Below are positions 10,335 to 21,480 of a DNA stretch of 64,000 bases, piece by piece. The notes under the pieces are model-generated. The model was not told the DNA's origin, did not search any database, and saw nothing but the letters and a program-made list of their open reading frames with translations. This stretch comes from Knoxdaviesia capensis (lineage: Eukaryota > Ascomycota > Sordariomycetes > Microascales > Gondwanamycetaceae): the NCBI GenBank assembly GCA_001510575.1, contig LNGK01000011.1, positions 772,577 through 836,576 of the forward strand. Reading direction: 5' to 3'. The number at the start of each line of letters is the position of its first letter. Within the stretch, counting starts at the first letter, position 1. Made by a program: the position numbers and the translations under genes.

Positions 10335-12308
10335 ATGCCTCGCGCGTGCATCCGCGCCCACGCCGCCCGCATTTCCTCACCAGCCCGTCCGGCCGCTGCC
10401 CAAATCTGCGGCGTTCTCCGGCCCCCGGCCCGCGCTCCGCTGTTGACCACGCCGGCGCCGCTGCCGGCCGCCCGTCGCGCCATGGCCTCGGCGTACTCCG
10501 ACTGGCCGCACGAGCGGCTCGTGGCGCGCATAGCCGAGCTCGAGGCGTCACTCCAGCAACACCAGCAACAAGCTGCAGAGCCGGCCGCGTCCGCAGCTTC
10601 GGCCCCGGCCGCCACCACGGAGGCGGCCCCGCTCCGCGGCGGCAAAGCCAAACGCCCTCGCGACCCGTCAGCCCCTCCGGGCCCCGACATCGACCCCACC
10701 CGGTACTCCACGCGCTTCATCGCGCTGAAGCTGGCGTACCTGGGGCGGCGCTACGGCGGCTTCGAGCACCAGCCGTCGGCCGACCTGCCGACGATTGAGA
10801 GCGAGCTGTACCGCGCGCTGCGCACCACGCGGCTGATCTACGGCAGCGGCGACCCAGCCGCGCTGGCGTCAGTCGACTTCTCGGACTGCGAGTACAGCAA
10901 GTGCGGCCGCACCGATCGCGGGGTGAGCGCGTTTGGCCAGGTTGTGTCGCTGCGCGTGCGGAGTAACCGGCCCGTGGCGGCCCCGCCTGCCGACCAGGGG
11001 GCGGCAGATGCGGAAGCCGGTGGTGCTGGCGAGACTGCCGAGGCGGCGGCTGCGACACGGCCGCCTCCGCGTGAGTTTGACGACATTCAGGATGAAATCC
11101 GCTACTGCACCGTGCTGAACCGCGTTCTGCCGCCCGATATCCGCATCCTGGCGTGGTGTCCCGCGCCGCCTGAGGGCTTCAGCGCGCGCTTCTCCTGCCG
11201 CGAGCGACAGTACCGCTACTTCTTCACCCAGCCGGCCTACGTGCCGGCGCCAGCATCGGCGTGCACTGCGGCCGCCCAGAAAAAGGGCAGGGCCCCGGCG
11301 AAGGCACCGGCCGACCCTGTGCCGCCGCCGATGAACGGCAACGGGTGGCTGAACATCGACGCCATGCGCGATGCGGCGGCGCGGTTCGTCGGACTGAATG
11401 ACTTCCGCAACTTCTGCAAGACGGACGCGTCGAAGCAGATCACGAACTTCGAGCGGCGCATCTTCCAGGCGTCGGTCGACGAGGTGGACTTTGGCGCCTC
11501 CGCGCTCCCGTTCCTCACGGCCGCGGCCGCCGAGGCTGCTCCCGGCGCGGCACCCGACGCACCGCAGCCGCGCGTGTACGCCTTCACGGTGCGCGGCTCG
11601 GCCTTCCTGTGGCACCAGATCCGGTGCATGGTGTCGGTGCTGTTCCTGGTCGGCCAGGGCCTGGAGGCGCCGTCGGTGATCTCGTCGCTGCTCGACGTCG
11701 CCGCGAATCCCGGCCGCCCGGGCTACCAGCTCGCCGACGAGGTGCCGCTGGTGCTGTGGGACTGCATCTTCCCGGAGCTGGAGACCGCCGCGAACGACGT
11801 GGTGGTTGCCGCGCGCGACGCCGTCCCGCCGCCGGACGCCGACTACACCGACTCGCTCGTCTGGCACTACCCGCAGGACGACGGGGTGCGCGCGCAGTTC
11901 GGCCCCGTCGGGAACATCGACGTGCTGTGGGCCGGCTGGCGCGAGAAGAAGATGGACGAGCTGCTTGCCGGCCAGCTGTTGCAGCGCGTCTCCGAGCTGG
12001 GCCCGGCGCGCGGGTACGGCGTGCCGCCGCAGCCTCAGGTTGTTTCCGAGAGCGCCGGCCGCGGTCGGGCGGAGGCGCCGTTGAACGCAAAGGTGTTCGA
12101 CGGCGGGAATAACGGCAAGCTCAGCGCCCGGCGGTATGTCCCGCTGCTGAAGATGAAGCGTGCGCTGCCGCCCGAGGAGGCGAATGAGAACTACGCGCGG
12201 AAGCTGGGGTTTTCCAGTGCGGCGGAGTTCCGCGAGAAGAAGGGGTACCGCGCCACGATCAAAGAGAACCAGGACGCTGCACCAACTTCGGCAGAGGCGG
12301 ATAGCTGA
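10335..12308 (+). CDS. PUS3: tRNA pseudouridine(38/39) synthase, TruA family
   Basis: Isomerises uridine 38/39 in the tRNA anticodon arm (yeast Deg1/Pus3). It is a single exon of 657 codons from the first ATG, or 608 aa from the ATG at 10482. From the second start it reads MASAYSDWPHERLVARIAEL, which matches the usual fungal start with its short coiled coil, so 10482 is the likely main initiator. The TruA core is visible: KLAYLGRRYGGFEHQ, then KCGRTDRGVSAFGQVVSLR with the catalytic Asp (D145 from 10482), SARFSCRERQYRYFF, LNDFRNFCKTDASKQITNFER and GSAFLWHQIRCMVSVLFLVG. Low-complexity Ala/Gly insertions occur between these blocks and make it longer than yeast Deg1. The 49 residues between the two ATGs are rich in Arg, Ala and Pro with no acidic residue, like a mitochondrial presequence. 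GC content is among the highest in the window. It converges on PIG-H with about 170 bp between stops. Confidence 0.93.
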   Translation: MPRACIRAHAARISSPARPAAAQICGVLRPPARAPLLTTPAPLPAARRAMASAYSDWPHERLVARIAELEASLQQHQQQAAEPAASAASAPAATTEAAPLRGGKAKRPRDPSAPPGPDIDPTRYSTRFIALKLAYLGRRYGGFEHQPSADLPTIESELYRALRTTRLIYGSGDPAALASVDFSDCEYSKCGRTDRGVSAFGQVVSLRVRSNRPVAAPPADQGAADAEAGGAGETAEAAAATRPPPREFDDIQDEIRYCTVLNRVLPPDIRILAWCPAPPEGFSARFSCRERQYRYFFTQPAYVPAPASACTAAAQKKGRAPAKAPADPVPPPMNGNGWLNIDAMRDAAARFVGLNDFRNFCKTDASKQITNFERRIFQASVDEVDFGASALPFLTAAAAEAAPGAAPDAPQPRVYAFTVRGSAFLWHQIRCMVSVLFLVGQGLEAPSVISSLLDVAANPGRPGYQLADEVPLVLWDCIFPELETAANDVVVAARDAVPPPDADYTDSLVWHYPQDDGVRAQFGPVGNIDVLWAGWREKKMDELLAGQLLQRVSELGPARGYGVPPQPQVVSESAGRGRAEAPLNAKVFDGGNNGKLSARRYVPLLKMKRALPPEEANENYARKLGFSSAAEFREKKGYRATIKENQDAAPTSAEADS

Positions 12309-12480
12309 CGATCACAGGAACCGGCACATGAAAGGAGAAAGGTTTAGAAAGCAAAATACAAATGAGTCTATGAACATGACTATAAGATAACTCCGTCCCA
12401 GTGCCTTGGTATCAAGATGTCCTCGCTCCTAAGACTGCTATAAAAAGTCAGAAAAATCACAGTCGTAGAAGTCTCCTTTC

Positions 12481-13440
12481 TCAGTATACAATCTCCACGC
12501 CCTCATCTTTGGTCCACTCCTCGTAGTCTTCCTCGTCCAGACCATCTTCGTCCATAAGGTCACGCTCATCAACGTACCCGTCATCGTCCTCGTCCTCGTC
12601 ATCCACCACCTCCTCATCGTCCAGCTCACCGTCATCGTCGTCATACTCCTGCTCATCCTCATCGTCTTCTTCCAGCACGGCCCCGCCGTGCAAGTCATAC
12701 GCCGGCCGCACTTCGTCTTCAAACAGACACGCCCGCAGGCCGCGCCACACCGTCTTGACGATCTCCTTGCCGGGGAGCAGGTGCGGGAACACGACAACAA
12801 GGTCGTCCTCGCCGTCAACCACGACCAGCAGGCAGTACCGCACCTGCACGCCCAGGAACGCCTCGCCGACGAACATGTCGCGGATCTTCTCGGTGGGGAT
12901 GAACCGCGTGGCCGGCGGCGAGAACAGCGTGCCGCCGCCGGCGGTCGAGCTGCTGGTCTGGATGCCCAGGCCGCGGAGCACGAGCAGCGACTCGCGCGCG
13001 TGTACGCGCTGGAGACTGGTGTACACCGCCGCTACCGCCACGAGCCCGAGCATCCACGTGGGCGTGCGCCACGCAGCTTCCGCGGCTGCCCGCCCGACCG
13101 GCGACCGGTGCAGCCAGGCGAGCGCGACAGACACGGCACCCATGAGGCCGACATCTGAGCCGGTCCGCGCGTGGCTGCTCATCACCGACCACCCGTTCCG
13201 CGCTGAGCGCCACTCGGCGGCCGTCATCGTCAGCGGCACCACGGCTCGCGGGTCGGTCAGCTGCAGCCAGCGCGCGTGCACGACCAGCATCACCACCGAG
13301 CACACCACAAGGCGTGTGGTCAGCACGGCGGCGAGCATCGTGCGGGACGTGAAGCATGGCGGCGGTTTTGTCGAGATGGTGTACTCGACTGTGGTGGGCG
13401 ACGGTCGCCGCGTGTGGAGGTATGGAGGGACGACGAGCAT
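12481..13440 (-). CDS. GPI15: PIG-H / Gpi15, GPI-GlcNAc transferase subunit
   Basis: Subunit of the ER-membrane complex that adds GlcNAc to phosphatidylinositol, the first step of GPI-anchor synthesis. Single exon of 319 aa; the ATG at 13440 is the first in frame. Hydrophobic segments lie at about residues 35-55, 100-112 and 127-142. They are followed by the PIG-H domain (about 150-240): ESLLVLRGLGIQTS, RFIPTEKIRDMFVGEAF, VRYCLLVVVDGEDDLVVVFP and LPGKEIVKTVWRGLRACLFE. A Gly/Pro-rich loop sits between the first two motifs. The last 75 or so residues form an unusually long Asp/Glu tail (EEDDEDEQEYDDDDGELDDE and onward), not part of the core family. The domain assignment rests on these motifs; the tail's role is unknown. 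Confidence 0.87.
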   Translation of the reverse strand: MLVVPPYLHTRRPSPTTVEYTISTKPPPCFTSRTMLAAVLTTRLVVCSVVMLVVHARWLQLTDPRAVVPLTMTAAEWRSARNGWSVMSSHARTGSDVGLMGAVSVALAWLHRSPVGRAAAEAAWRTPTWMLGLVAVAAVYTSLQRVHARESLLVLRGLGIQTSSSTAGGGTLFSPPATRFIPTEKIRDMFVGEAFLGVQVRYCLLVVVDGEDDLVVVFPHLLPGKEIVKTVWRGLRACLFEDEVRPAYDLHGGAVLEEDDEDEQEYDDDDGELDDEEVVDDEDEDDDGYVDERDLMDEDGLDEEDYEEWTKDEGVEIVY

Positions 13441-14788
13441 GGTGTGTGTCGGCTTGAGGGTCGAGGTTGTCTCCAAGGGGGAGGTTGAGAGTTGAAGAAG
13501 AGTGGTAAGAGGAGGCGATTAGGAGAGCATTGTCGAGATTGGTGGTGTGTGGATTATGGAGTCGTGAAGTCGTGAATGTGGTGGTGTAAGGTCTCGCAGC
13601 TGTCTACACCAGGCGACAGGTGATGGTCCAGAATCGAAGACTGGAATGTGTCGTTTACACAGGAAGGAACGCCCACGCCTAACCCGCCCACCAAAAAACC
13701 CACCACCCCTTTCCCAACCCTAGTTTAGCCGACCAAACCCCGGAGTAGGCCATATAGCCCCAAACACCTGACTCTTCTTCCGGCTGTAATGGCCATATCG
13801 GACGAAGGCTCATCACAATTCCCTCAACCTGTTTCCCCCAATCTTCCCCGTTCAGATCCCCTCCATGCCGCCCAGCGCGAACACTGCGGTGACGGCCCAC
13901 TCGCTCGGGTAACCAGCGACGCTGTGGCTGTCCTAAGCAATGAGAATCACCCTTTAGGGAGGTTTCACTCTGCAGAGAGGTTCTCACCGTCGTGTGGCGC
14001 GTTGGATTACGATCGTGGTAAGGGCTTGGGGTGGTGGGTTGGGATAGATGGCGCCGACTTTCTTTTTTTGCTTTATCTTTTTCTACCCATCATGTATTTT
14101 CGTTTATATCTTCGCCGTTATCTTTTTTTCTTATGATGAGAACTGGTTTAATCGACAGGCACAATTGATGCCATTGTGGTGCCAACTTTTGAGAATTTAT
14201 AATTGAGTGGATGGAGAGGGAAACCTGCTGTAGTCATCTGCGTTCTTCCCAAAATGGGGCACAGCATGAAAAAAATGAAGCCATCACGAAATACCCGCCC
14301 CACCCATAAATCCAACACCGATCGCCCCTCACCACTCTATTTCCATTGAACTCCCCCTTACCACTCCCAAAGCGCATTTTAAACCACAGCCTCCATATTG
14401 TAGTGCTCATGGAATATGTAGGCAGGATTCTGGATGCATTCCCTTTTAACGTTTTGATTCTGCCACCCTGCTCGACTCGTGGAGTCTCCCACGACCGAAA
14501 ATCTACACGCATCACTCGATCTATACACTCATGTGCTCTTAAGAGTTCGTACGTGAAAATAGAAAACAGTCCAACAATATCCTAAATTTGCTCCAGCAGA
14601 GCCTGCAACAAGCCTAGGTATCACAGGATCACAACATACTGAATGAACGGCGCTTCAACTACACTAGAAACCCAATCCCACACTCCTCACTGCTCGCCAA
14701 CCACATACCCAACACTCTGCAATTTATTTACAAAACATATTTAAAAAGGAAATTCAAAAGAAATAAAAGAGGCCACCACTCACTCCGT
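13441..14788. other. Upstream of PIG-H and downstream of the WD40 gene
   Basis: 1.3 kb between two minus-strand genes. It includes the PIG-H 5' flank and the 3' flank of the long WD40 gene. The sequence becomes AT-richer towards 14780. No coding region, RNA gene or clear core promoter is supported. Confidence 0.5.
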
Positions 14789-17700
14789 TTAGATCAGCTC
14801 GTCCTGGTTCAATCCCGTGGGGAGATCCTTAGCAACCACCGCGCTCTGGGGGCTCGTCACCCGCTCGTATGCCACCGGAGACACCATTCCAATTCCCTTC
14901 GGCATCGGGACGCTCTCGTACGGCGCCTGTGTCTCCACCGACGGTGACCTGGTAGCGCGCATCGGGTTGTCTTTGCGGGGCCGACTTGCCGATCTCAGCC
15001 GGTCGGTCGCCTTGGAAATGCGCCCCGCGATTGAGCCATTTTCCATGCTTCGGCCCCGGTTATGGCGCGGCGCCGGGGGAGAGAGAACAGGAACCATGTT
15101 GTCTGAGGGTGGTACTACCGTGGGTGCGTTCGGATCATCCTCGTCTTTGACAACCTCGATCATGCCAGATGCTAGCGCCTGGTTAGTGTTTGACATATCC
15201 CGTACTCCCATCGCCAAAGGGGCTGGTGGAGGAGCCGGAGGAGTGGCAAGATGCTGGAATTGTCTCACTGCTGGCGGGGGTCCCGGAGGAGGCGGTGGCG
15301 GGGGAATCTGGCTGTCTTGCGATCCACGGCGCTCTTCTTTACCCTTAGAGGTTGAATTGTCGGCATCGTTCCGGCTGTTCGAGCGTGAGGATGGGGCTCG
15401 GCGATGGCGACCACTAGAGCCGGGGTCTTCCGAATCTTCCGTCGGAGCTGACCTTGATCGAGAATTGAACGGAGGCTGATAAACAGTTGAGGGCAGGAGC
15501 GTCAAACCGTCAGTCTTGCGTCCACCCGAGTTATCAGACGTTTTCCCCGGTGAACTGGATGGGGAGATCTTCTGATATGTTGCCGGGATCCGAGGGACAG
15601 AAGGAATCCCGACAGCGTCCTTCATTTCCGGAGAATCGGCCACCAGCCGCATGGCCTTGGGAGTTGCTGGTAGCCCAATTTGGGGCAGCATGGAAATCCC
15701 CTTTCCGAACATTCTGGATCCATCTGCCGATCGGTTAGGGGGGAGGGCATCGGCACTCACGGCATACACAGATGTATGCCGTCTTGTCACCTCTGGTGTG
15801 CCATATCGATATGAAGTGCCGACTGCTGGAGGTCCCATTGTAGATAGAGACTTACGGCAAGCTTCAAGCTCCCGAAGAGCCCTCTCCTTCTTGCGCTGTC
15901 GCTCTTCTTTCATGAGTCGCAAGTCTCCGACATGCTCAATGGAGGCCGGTTTGAGTGGGTCAGAGCTTTTGGTAATGATCTCATCCTGCTTTTCGACATT
16001 GTCTTCAGTATCTCCGAACCCTTCCTGAGCCTTATCATCCACTCGGTTTCGTGAAGCCTCTCTGGGTCTGCTGCGCGACCGGGAATTCTCTCGAGATTCC
16101 TTCTTCTGAACATCACGAACAGACACGGGTGAGGATTTGCGCGAAGGGGGACGGCTTGTGCTGCGGTTGTGCCGATTTCGGAACTTTTCTTGGTCATCCA
16201 GAGCCTTCTGGAGGTCTTCTTCGTCAGATGCGGTCAAAGAGGTCGGGGGTTTAATCGAAAGCATTGCAACGGGGGAAACGGGAGACCGTATGCTGGCAAG
16301 AGTGCGGTGATCAACTGGTGGTGGCATAGGGTTATCTCGAACGGGACTGCGTTTGCGACTACCTGCTCGACTTGACGTCTGAGATTTGTTATCCAGTACT
16401 TTAATTGCAGCGTCATCTTCAAGACTTGTAGTGTCAACATCAACAACTGCCGCAGTAGTCGACGAGCGGACATGGCCATAGCGAGAACCCAGATTGACCA
16501 AGTCTTCTGGTGACATCGGAACAGGAGATGTGGGCGATCTTTTCGCAGGATAGATGGCTTGTGGGGTGCGCCCTCTGTTTTCAATCTGTGGTGTTGGCCG
16601 ACGCTCCTTGACGATGGGTCTTTCCTGAGATACAGCCTCCTGGGGAAAGCTGTGCTCCCTATACCTGGGATCCTGACGCTGTACACGGTCGGGTACAACA
16701 TCAACGGCGGCCAAATTATCAACACGACGAGACGGCATATTTGCATGCCGGTAGCTTCGTGACGTTGAGCCGGATGTGAGAGAGCTTGCAGAGCCGGGCC
16801 CTCTTCGTTTCGGCCAATGGAATCTGCCCGAGGCCACCGTTTGCTCTGGAGAGGTAATATCAGACTCATCGGTGCGTGATGCATCCAACTGAAGCTGGAG
16901 CCCCGTTGGCATTCGGTCTCGGGAACCGTTGCGGCGAGTCGTTTCATCCATCCGCTGAGCAAGGCCAGGAGCAGGAGAGGGGAGAGGGAGAGCTGCTTCC
17001 TGGGTTGTTGTTCGGTATCTATCGCGCATCATCATGGGACTCGCAGTTGAGGCGCGCCTCAGTGCCAGCCCGTTCGCAAGTATGGATTCCTGATTCGTGC
17101 CTGACTGCGAACGCTGATGGGCATGATCAACTGGAGGGGGAGGGGGGACCATGGATAACTCGGCAGGGCTTTCTCCAATTGAGGGCAATCGTCTTCTGGC
17201 GAAGTTCGGAGCAGCCGTATTTGACTTCGCAGATGTGGGCGTGTTGAAGGCACTACGGCTCGATGGAATCAGGAGAGCAGTGGTCGGATCAAAGTTAAGA
17301 TCGACGGCCGATTCTGCAATAGGCGTAGCTCCCGCCCCCAGGGGGGTTTGACTGCCACCCTCATTGGCGAAAAACTTGACCTTCTCCCCAGAAGTGTTGA
17401 AGTTTGTTATCAGTTTAAGAGCAGACGCTTTGACGATGGGTCTCTGTGGGCCACGCCCCCCAGGAGGGGATAGAGGAGGGCTAAAGGAGGTGGTCATGGC
17501 GCCAGCCATGCTCTGGAAAGTCAGTTGAGCCGCCGACGGAGATGTCCACGGCTCCGAAGATTCCATTCCCGTGCAAGCGAAACTGTAAAGGATCAATTGA
17601 ATTAGCTCGAGTCCATAGAAAAGACTTCCCAAGAAAGGCAACCCGAGTTAGGCTTGAATCACTTACCATCGAATCGCCAATGGCTGTTGGTTATGGTGCA

Positions 17701-19905
17701 TCGCCCACCCTCCCCATCGTTTGATAATGGCACTCTGTCTCTCCCAAACAGAGGGATAGAAGAGACACGTGAGAATGAGAGCCTCCATATATCTGCGGTG
17801 GGAGTTGTAAACTTCAATGGCATCATTGTGGTCACCCATACCAATCATGATAGTAGTGGCAGCATGGAGGTCGCCGTTTTCAAGAAGTCGGGAGACGTAA
17901 GCCCGCCCAAGCTTGTGTTGAGACCCCTGGCCACCAATTCCGCTCAGAGCCAACAGCATCCAGTCTGAGGACGTCATTGACTGTGAACTGATGGACATGA
18001 TATCCTGATTGAACTCTCCCAGCCATTTGGCGAGCATGATTCTCCCAGACGACCCTTGGGAATGGCGATACATCTCGTCCCGGATAAGATCATCGATTTC
18101 TTTGGACCACCCAAAAACTGTCACTAGCATGTGGCGCCTCAGATCATCATTGGTCATCCGGCTTTGGTCATTGTTGATGGGTGCCCGGAATGGAATGTCG
18201 TTAATTCTCCGTCGAGTGTATTTGAAAAGATCGTTGACTTTGGTGTCCTCGACATCCTCTCTTGTAACTTCATACCGCAGGCGGGTTTGTCGGCCTCGGG
18301 ATTTGGTTGAACGAGTGTTCATTGAGGACTGAGACAGGGTTTCCATATTCTTCATAGTCGATCCGGCAGAAATGTATGTGTTATCAGTGATTGGCCGAGA
18401 GATTGCTGAGCCAGGTTGCCGACTACTACCTGGCTTAGATCCGCCGGAGCGCATGGATTCGGAAAAGCCTTTCTTGCTCGATGTCAGGCTTGTGCTATCA
18501 ACGGATTGATAAGCAGATTGCTGAGTTGCACGCGTGAATGGGGACATGTGGTCTTCGTCACTTTCGGTAACCTCGCTCGGGTTGAATGTCACCTCAGACT
18601 CTGAAGTCGTAGCTATGGATGTTCCCTGTTCGCCAGGCTCCTCGATTGACACCGGTGGCGAAGGGGGAAACAGCTCAGCCGGATGTTGAACATTAGAAAC
18701 CATGATAGCTGGAGTATTGAGATCGAATTGTTGAACAGTGTTATTCACCCCTAACGTGAATAGAATTGCGCCGCTGCCATACACAGCAAGCCCTCGGATA
18801 TTTGTCAGGGTTGGAATGATATCAAAAGTGATATGCTTCGTTCGCACATCCCATGAAAGTGTTTCCCTAATGGCAATGCAAGACACGTCAGTATATTGTT
18901 CACCATATATAACAGACCACCCGAAGGCAATTATACTTACGAATCTGAGTACTGGATGACCCGTCCGTTCTTGGACCAGCCCATCCAGTTGGGGCCGGGG
19001 AAATAGTTTTCCGTGCGACTCAGAATACGAACAACCTTTGCCTGCTCGCCATTGTTGTATGGTTTAGGGATACTCCAAACCCTCAAATCACTATCAAGGG
19101 TCTGAGCAGCCAACATGTCGGACTTTTGGCGGGAGGTCGAGGCATGCCACTGAAGAGTTACAATCGGCGAAGGGGCACGTTGCGTGACAAGATTATGCAG
19201 AATGGTGAAGCGCGGCTGAAGAGTTGCAACAAGTAACGATCCATTTTGGTAACTAGTTTTTGGGTTGCCGGAAGTGTTAACAAGAGTCCCAAAAAATGAA
19301 AATGTACTTGAACATCATAGGGTATTGGGCCTAGGAGCGACGAATGCAAAGACTTACCCGATTGCGAAGGTCCTGCAATCAGCAGCGGGAGCCAAGGCGG
19401 TCACGGCAATCTGATCTATGGTCCTTGTTGAAATATGCTCGGATGTGCTGGGTTCGAATAGGATAATGCTTCCTTGAGTGTTTCCAAAAGCGATATTGCC
19501 GTTTTTCATCCATGCCACAGTCGTCAAATGCTCATACGAAACAAAACTTGTTATTTCGGCACCAGTTTTCAAATCCCAGACAATCGTAGTTTGGCCAGCA
19601 TCATAGCTGACGGCCAAACGGCCGGAACCGATTTCACTTTGATTGTCGACAGCTAAAAGCTGAACCTCTTCGGTGTGCTTCGTGAATTTTCGCTCGATAG
19701 CTAACGTATCATGGCTGCAGCAAATGACGTTGGGCCCCTGCGCGTAGAGGAACATTTGTGCTGTGGCGGCGCAAGGATCAAAATGTCTGGCGACTGGTGG
19801 TGGTGGAATAACAAAATCTTGCATGTCGTTTGTTCTCCCACGATTGGAAGAACGGCCACCAGAGCCGTGTGAAACGGTCTGGACCTTCTTCGAAGAGGAC
19901 GACAT
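14789..19905 (-). CDS. WD40-repeat / alpha-solenoid protein with long disordered C-terminus
   Basis: Four exons, 19905-19358, 19252-18941, 18866-17667 and 17582-14789, give 1617 aa. All introns are short (75-106 bp) and keep frame: TFAIG|YQNGSLLVATL, QYSDS|ETLSWDV and PLAIR|CFACTGMESSE. Residues 1-360 form a WD40 propeller, with motifs such as AVSYDAGQTTIVWDLKTG, TTVAWMKNGNIAFGNTQGS and TLDSDLRVWSIP. About 500-720 is a helical region (NDLFKYTRRRINDIPFRAP, HMLVTVFGWSKEIDDLIRDE, GMGDHNDAIEVYNSHRRYME) of the kind that follows propellers in coat and scaffold proteins. The remainder is Ser/Pro/Arg-rich and disordered, with SRSRPREASRNR-like stretches and the proline run IPPPPPPPGPPP. It is a conserved fungal architecture whose function I do not know; a scaffold or trafficking role is only inference. 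The 5' flank is a very long pyrimidine-rich (on this strand) tract. Confidence 0.85.
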
Positions 19906-21480
19906 TGTGAAAGAGAAGGTCCACCCAAGAGATTGGGCAATGAGAACGGAGAAGAAAATTAAAGAATTTCGAAAGAAAGAAGTGCGAGACCAAGACGGGA
20001 GGAAGGGCTATGTTGTTTCCCTGAGGCTAGATCTAGGAGGAAGCAGGTTCAAATGCGAGCGTGAACATAACGATGAACGCAAACCGAAATACAAAGCGCA
20101 GACGAAGCTAGGGTCGGAAGACAAAAGAAAAAAGCAAAATGAATGACGAAATAGGACTTCGACGTGTTGTTGAAGGTTCCCGGAGCAATCGAAACAGCCG
20201 AAATAACCAAGAAAATGCGTATTATTGCTGAGCAAAGAATATAGAACAATCGTTACAGGGTCGTGACGGGAAGCAGCTCAGGAGAACGGTCCAAGCTAAA
20301 TGCAAAGCGAAGAGCGTGGAATATTGAACGCCGAGAAAACAATCAACCAACTCAAGCTTAAGGGTGGAAGAGACGAGAAGGACGGGGGAGAAGAGAGATC
20401 CCAGTGATGAATTTGCCGACAGTGATTGATCAAAGACGAAGCGGCTTGAACCGTTGGCGGGACTGTCGCGAGAGACTGGGTTGATGAGGAGGTTAGAGAG
20501 GAGTTCCAGAGAAGATCTGAAATCTGGAGAAGGGGAGGAAGAAGAAGGAAAAGGAAAAGGGGGTGAAGAATTAGAAGATCTGAGATCACACACGAGTGAA
20601 AGGGGTACATGAATGAGGAAAGTCAAACAAGGCTAGGAAGGAGAAGGTGAATATGGAAGAAGAATTGGGCGGTTGAGGAGAACTGGGAGCAAGGAGAGAG
20701 AAGTGAAGTCGCAGCTTGTTGTTCGAGACAGACAAAACAATCGCGGCAAAGAAAAGGCAGTGTGGGCAGAGAAGGGATGAGCCGTGGTAGCGACAATGAT
20801 CTCCAGATGGCCAGAAGGAACCCAGGCGAAGAATGGACAGAAAGGGAGGGAAGGAGATGCGAGAGCCAGGAGCGTGGGTATGTTGAGAGTGAGACGGCGC
20901 TTCGTGTCTGGATACACGGCGTTTGGATATCCCACTCTCGATATTGCTGCAGTGGTGCAGTGCAGGAGGAAAGGTCAGACCGGCGCTTGCACGAGGGGAG
21001 GCGCAGATATAGCCGTTGGAGAGAGTGGATGACACGAGAGGACGAGAATGTGTGTGTATGTTGGTCAGGGAGTTACTTAAAGAGTAACAAGAGATAAGTG
21101 AAGAGAGATAGGAAGAAAGAGTCGAGAGAGCTGCTTACATCTAGACTAAGCTCTATTCAAAATAGAAGAATGGAGTGTATGAAGACGGGACCCTCTTTTT
21201 GGTGACTGGCGGCTCGGAAAGAGAATTGGAGGTGATACAATCACGATTTGGGAGGAAAATGTAGAAGATGAGAGGGAAACCGGAAAGCCAAATCGGATTT
21301 AGGTCACAGGAAGAGGAGCGGGAGAGGTTGAGAGAAAAAAGGAAGAAGACGAGGAAAGTTGAGGAGTAACACTGAGACGAGGTTGGGCTGGTGGGGGGAA
21401 AGAGCGAGAGAGAGGAAAAAGGCAGGAAGAGAAGAGAGAGAAAGGGAAAGTTGGGGGGTGTGATTATGTGGAGAGAGAGT
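19906..21480. other. Extended purine/pyrimidine strand-asymmetric leader
   Basis: From the WD40 start codon to about 21480 the plus strand is dominated by A and G, with many GAGA/GGAAGA runs, so the WD40 coding strand is pyrimidine-rich. CT-rich leaders are usual upstream of fungal genes, but about 1.5 kb is long. No protein-coding gene is supported within it. Confidence 0.55.

Noticed and set aside
10869..11867. 332-codon open frame antisense to PUS3
   Set aside because: Arg-rich shadow of the GC-rich sense gene.
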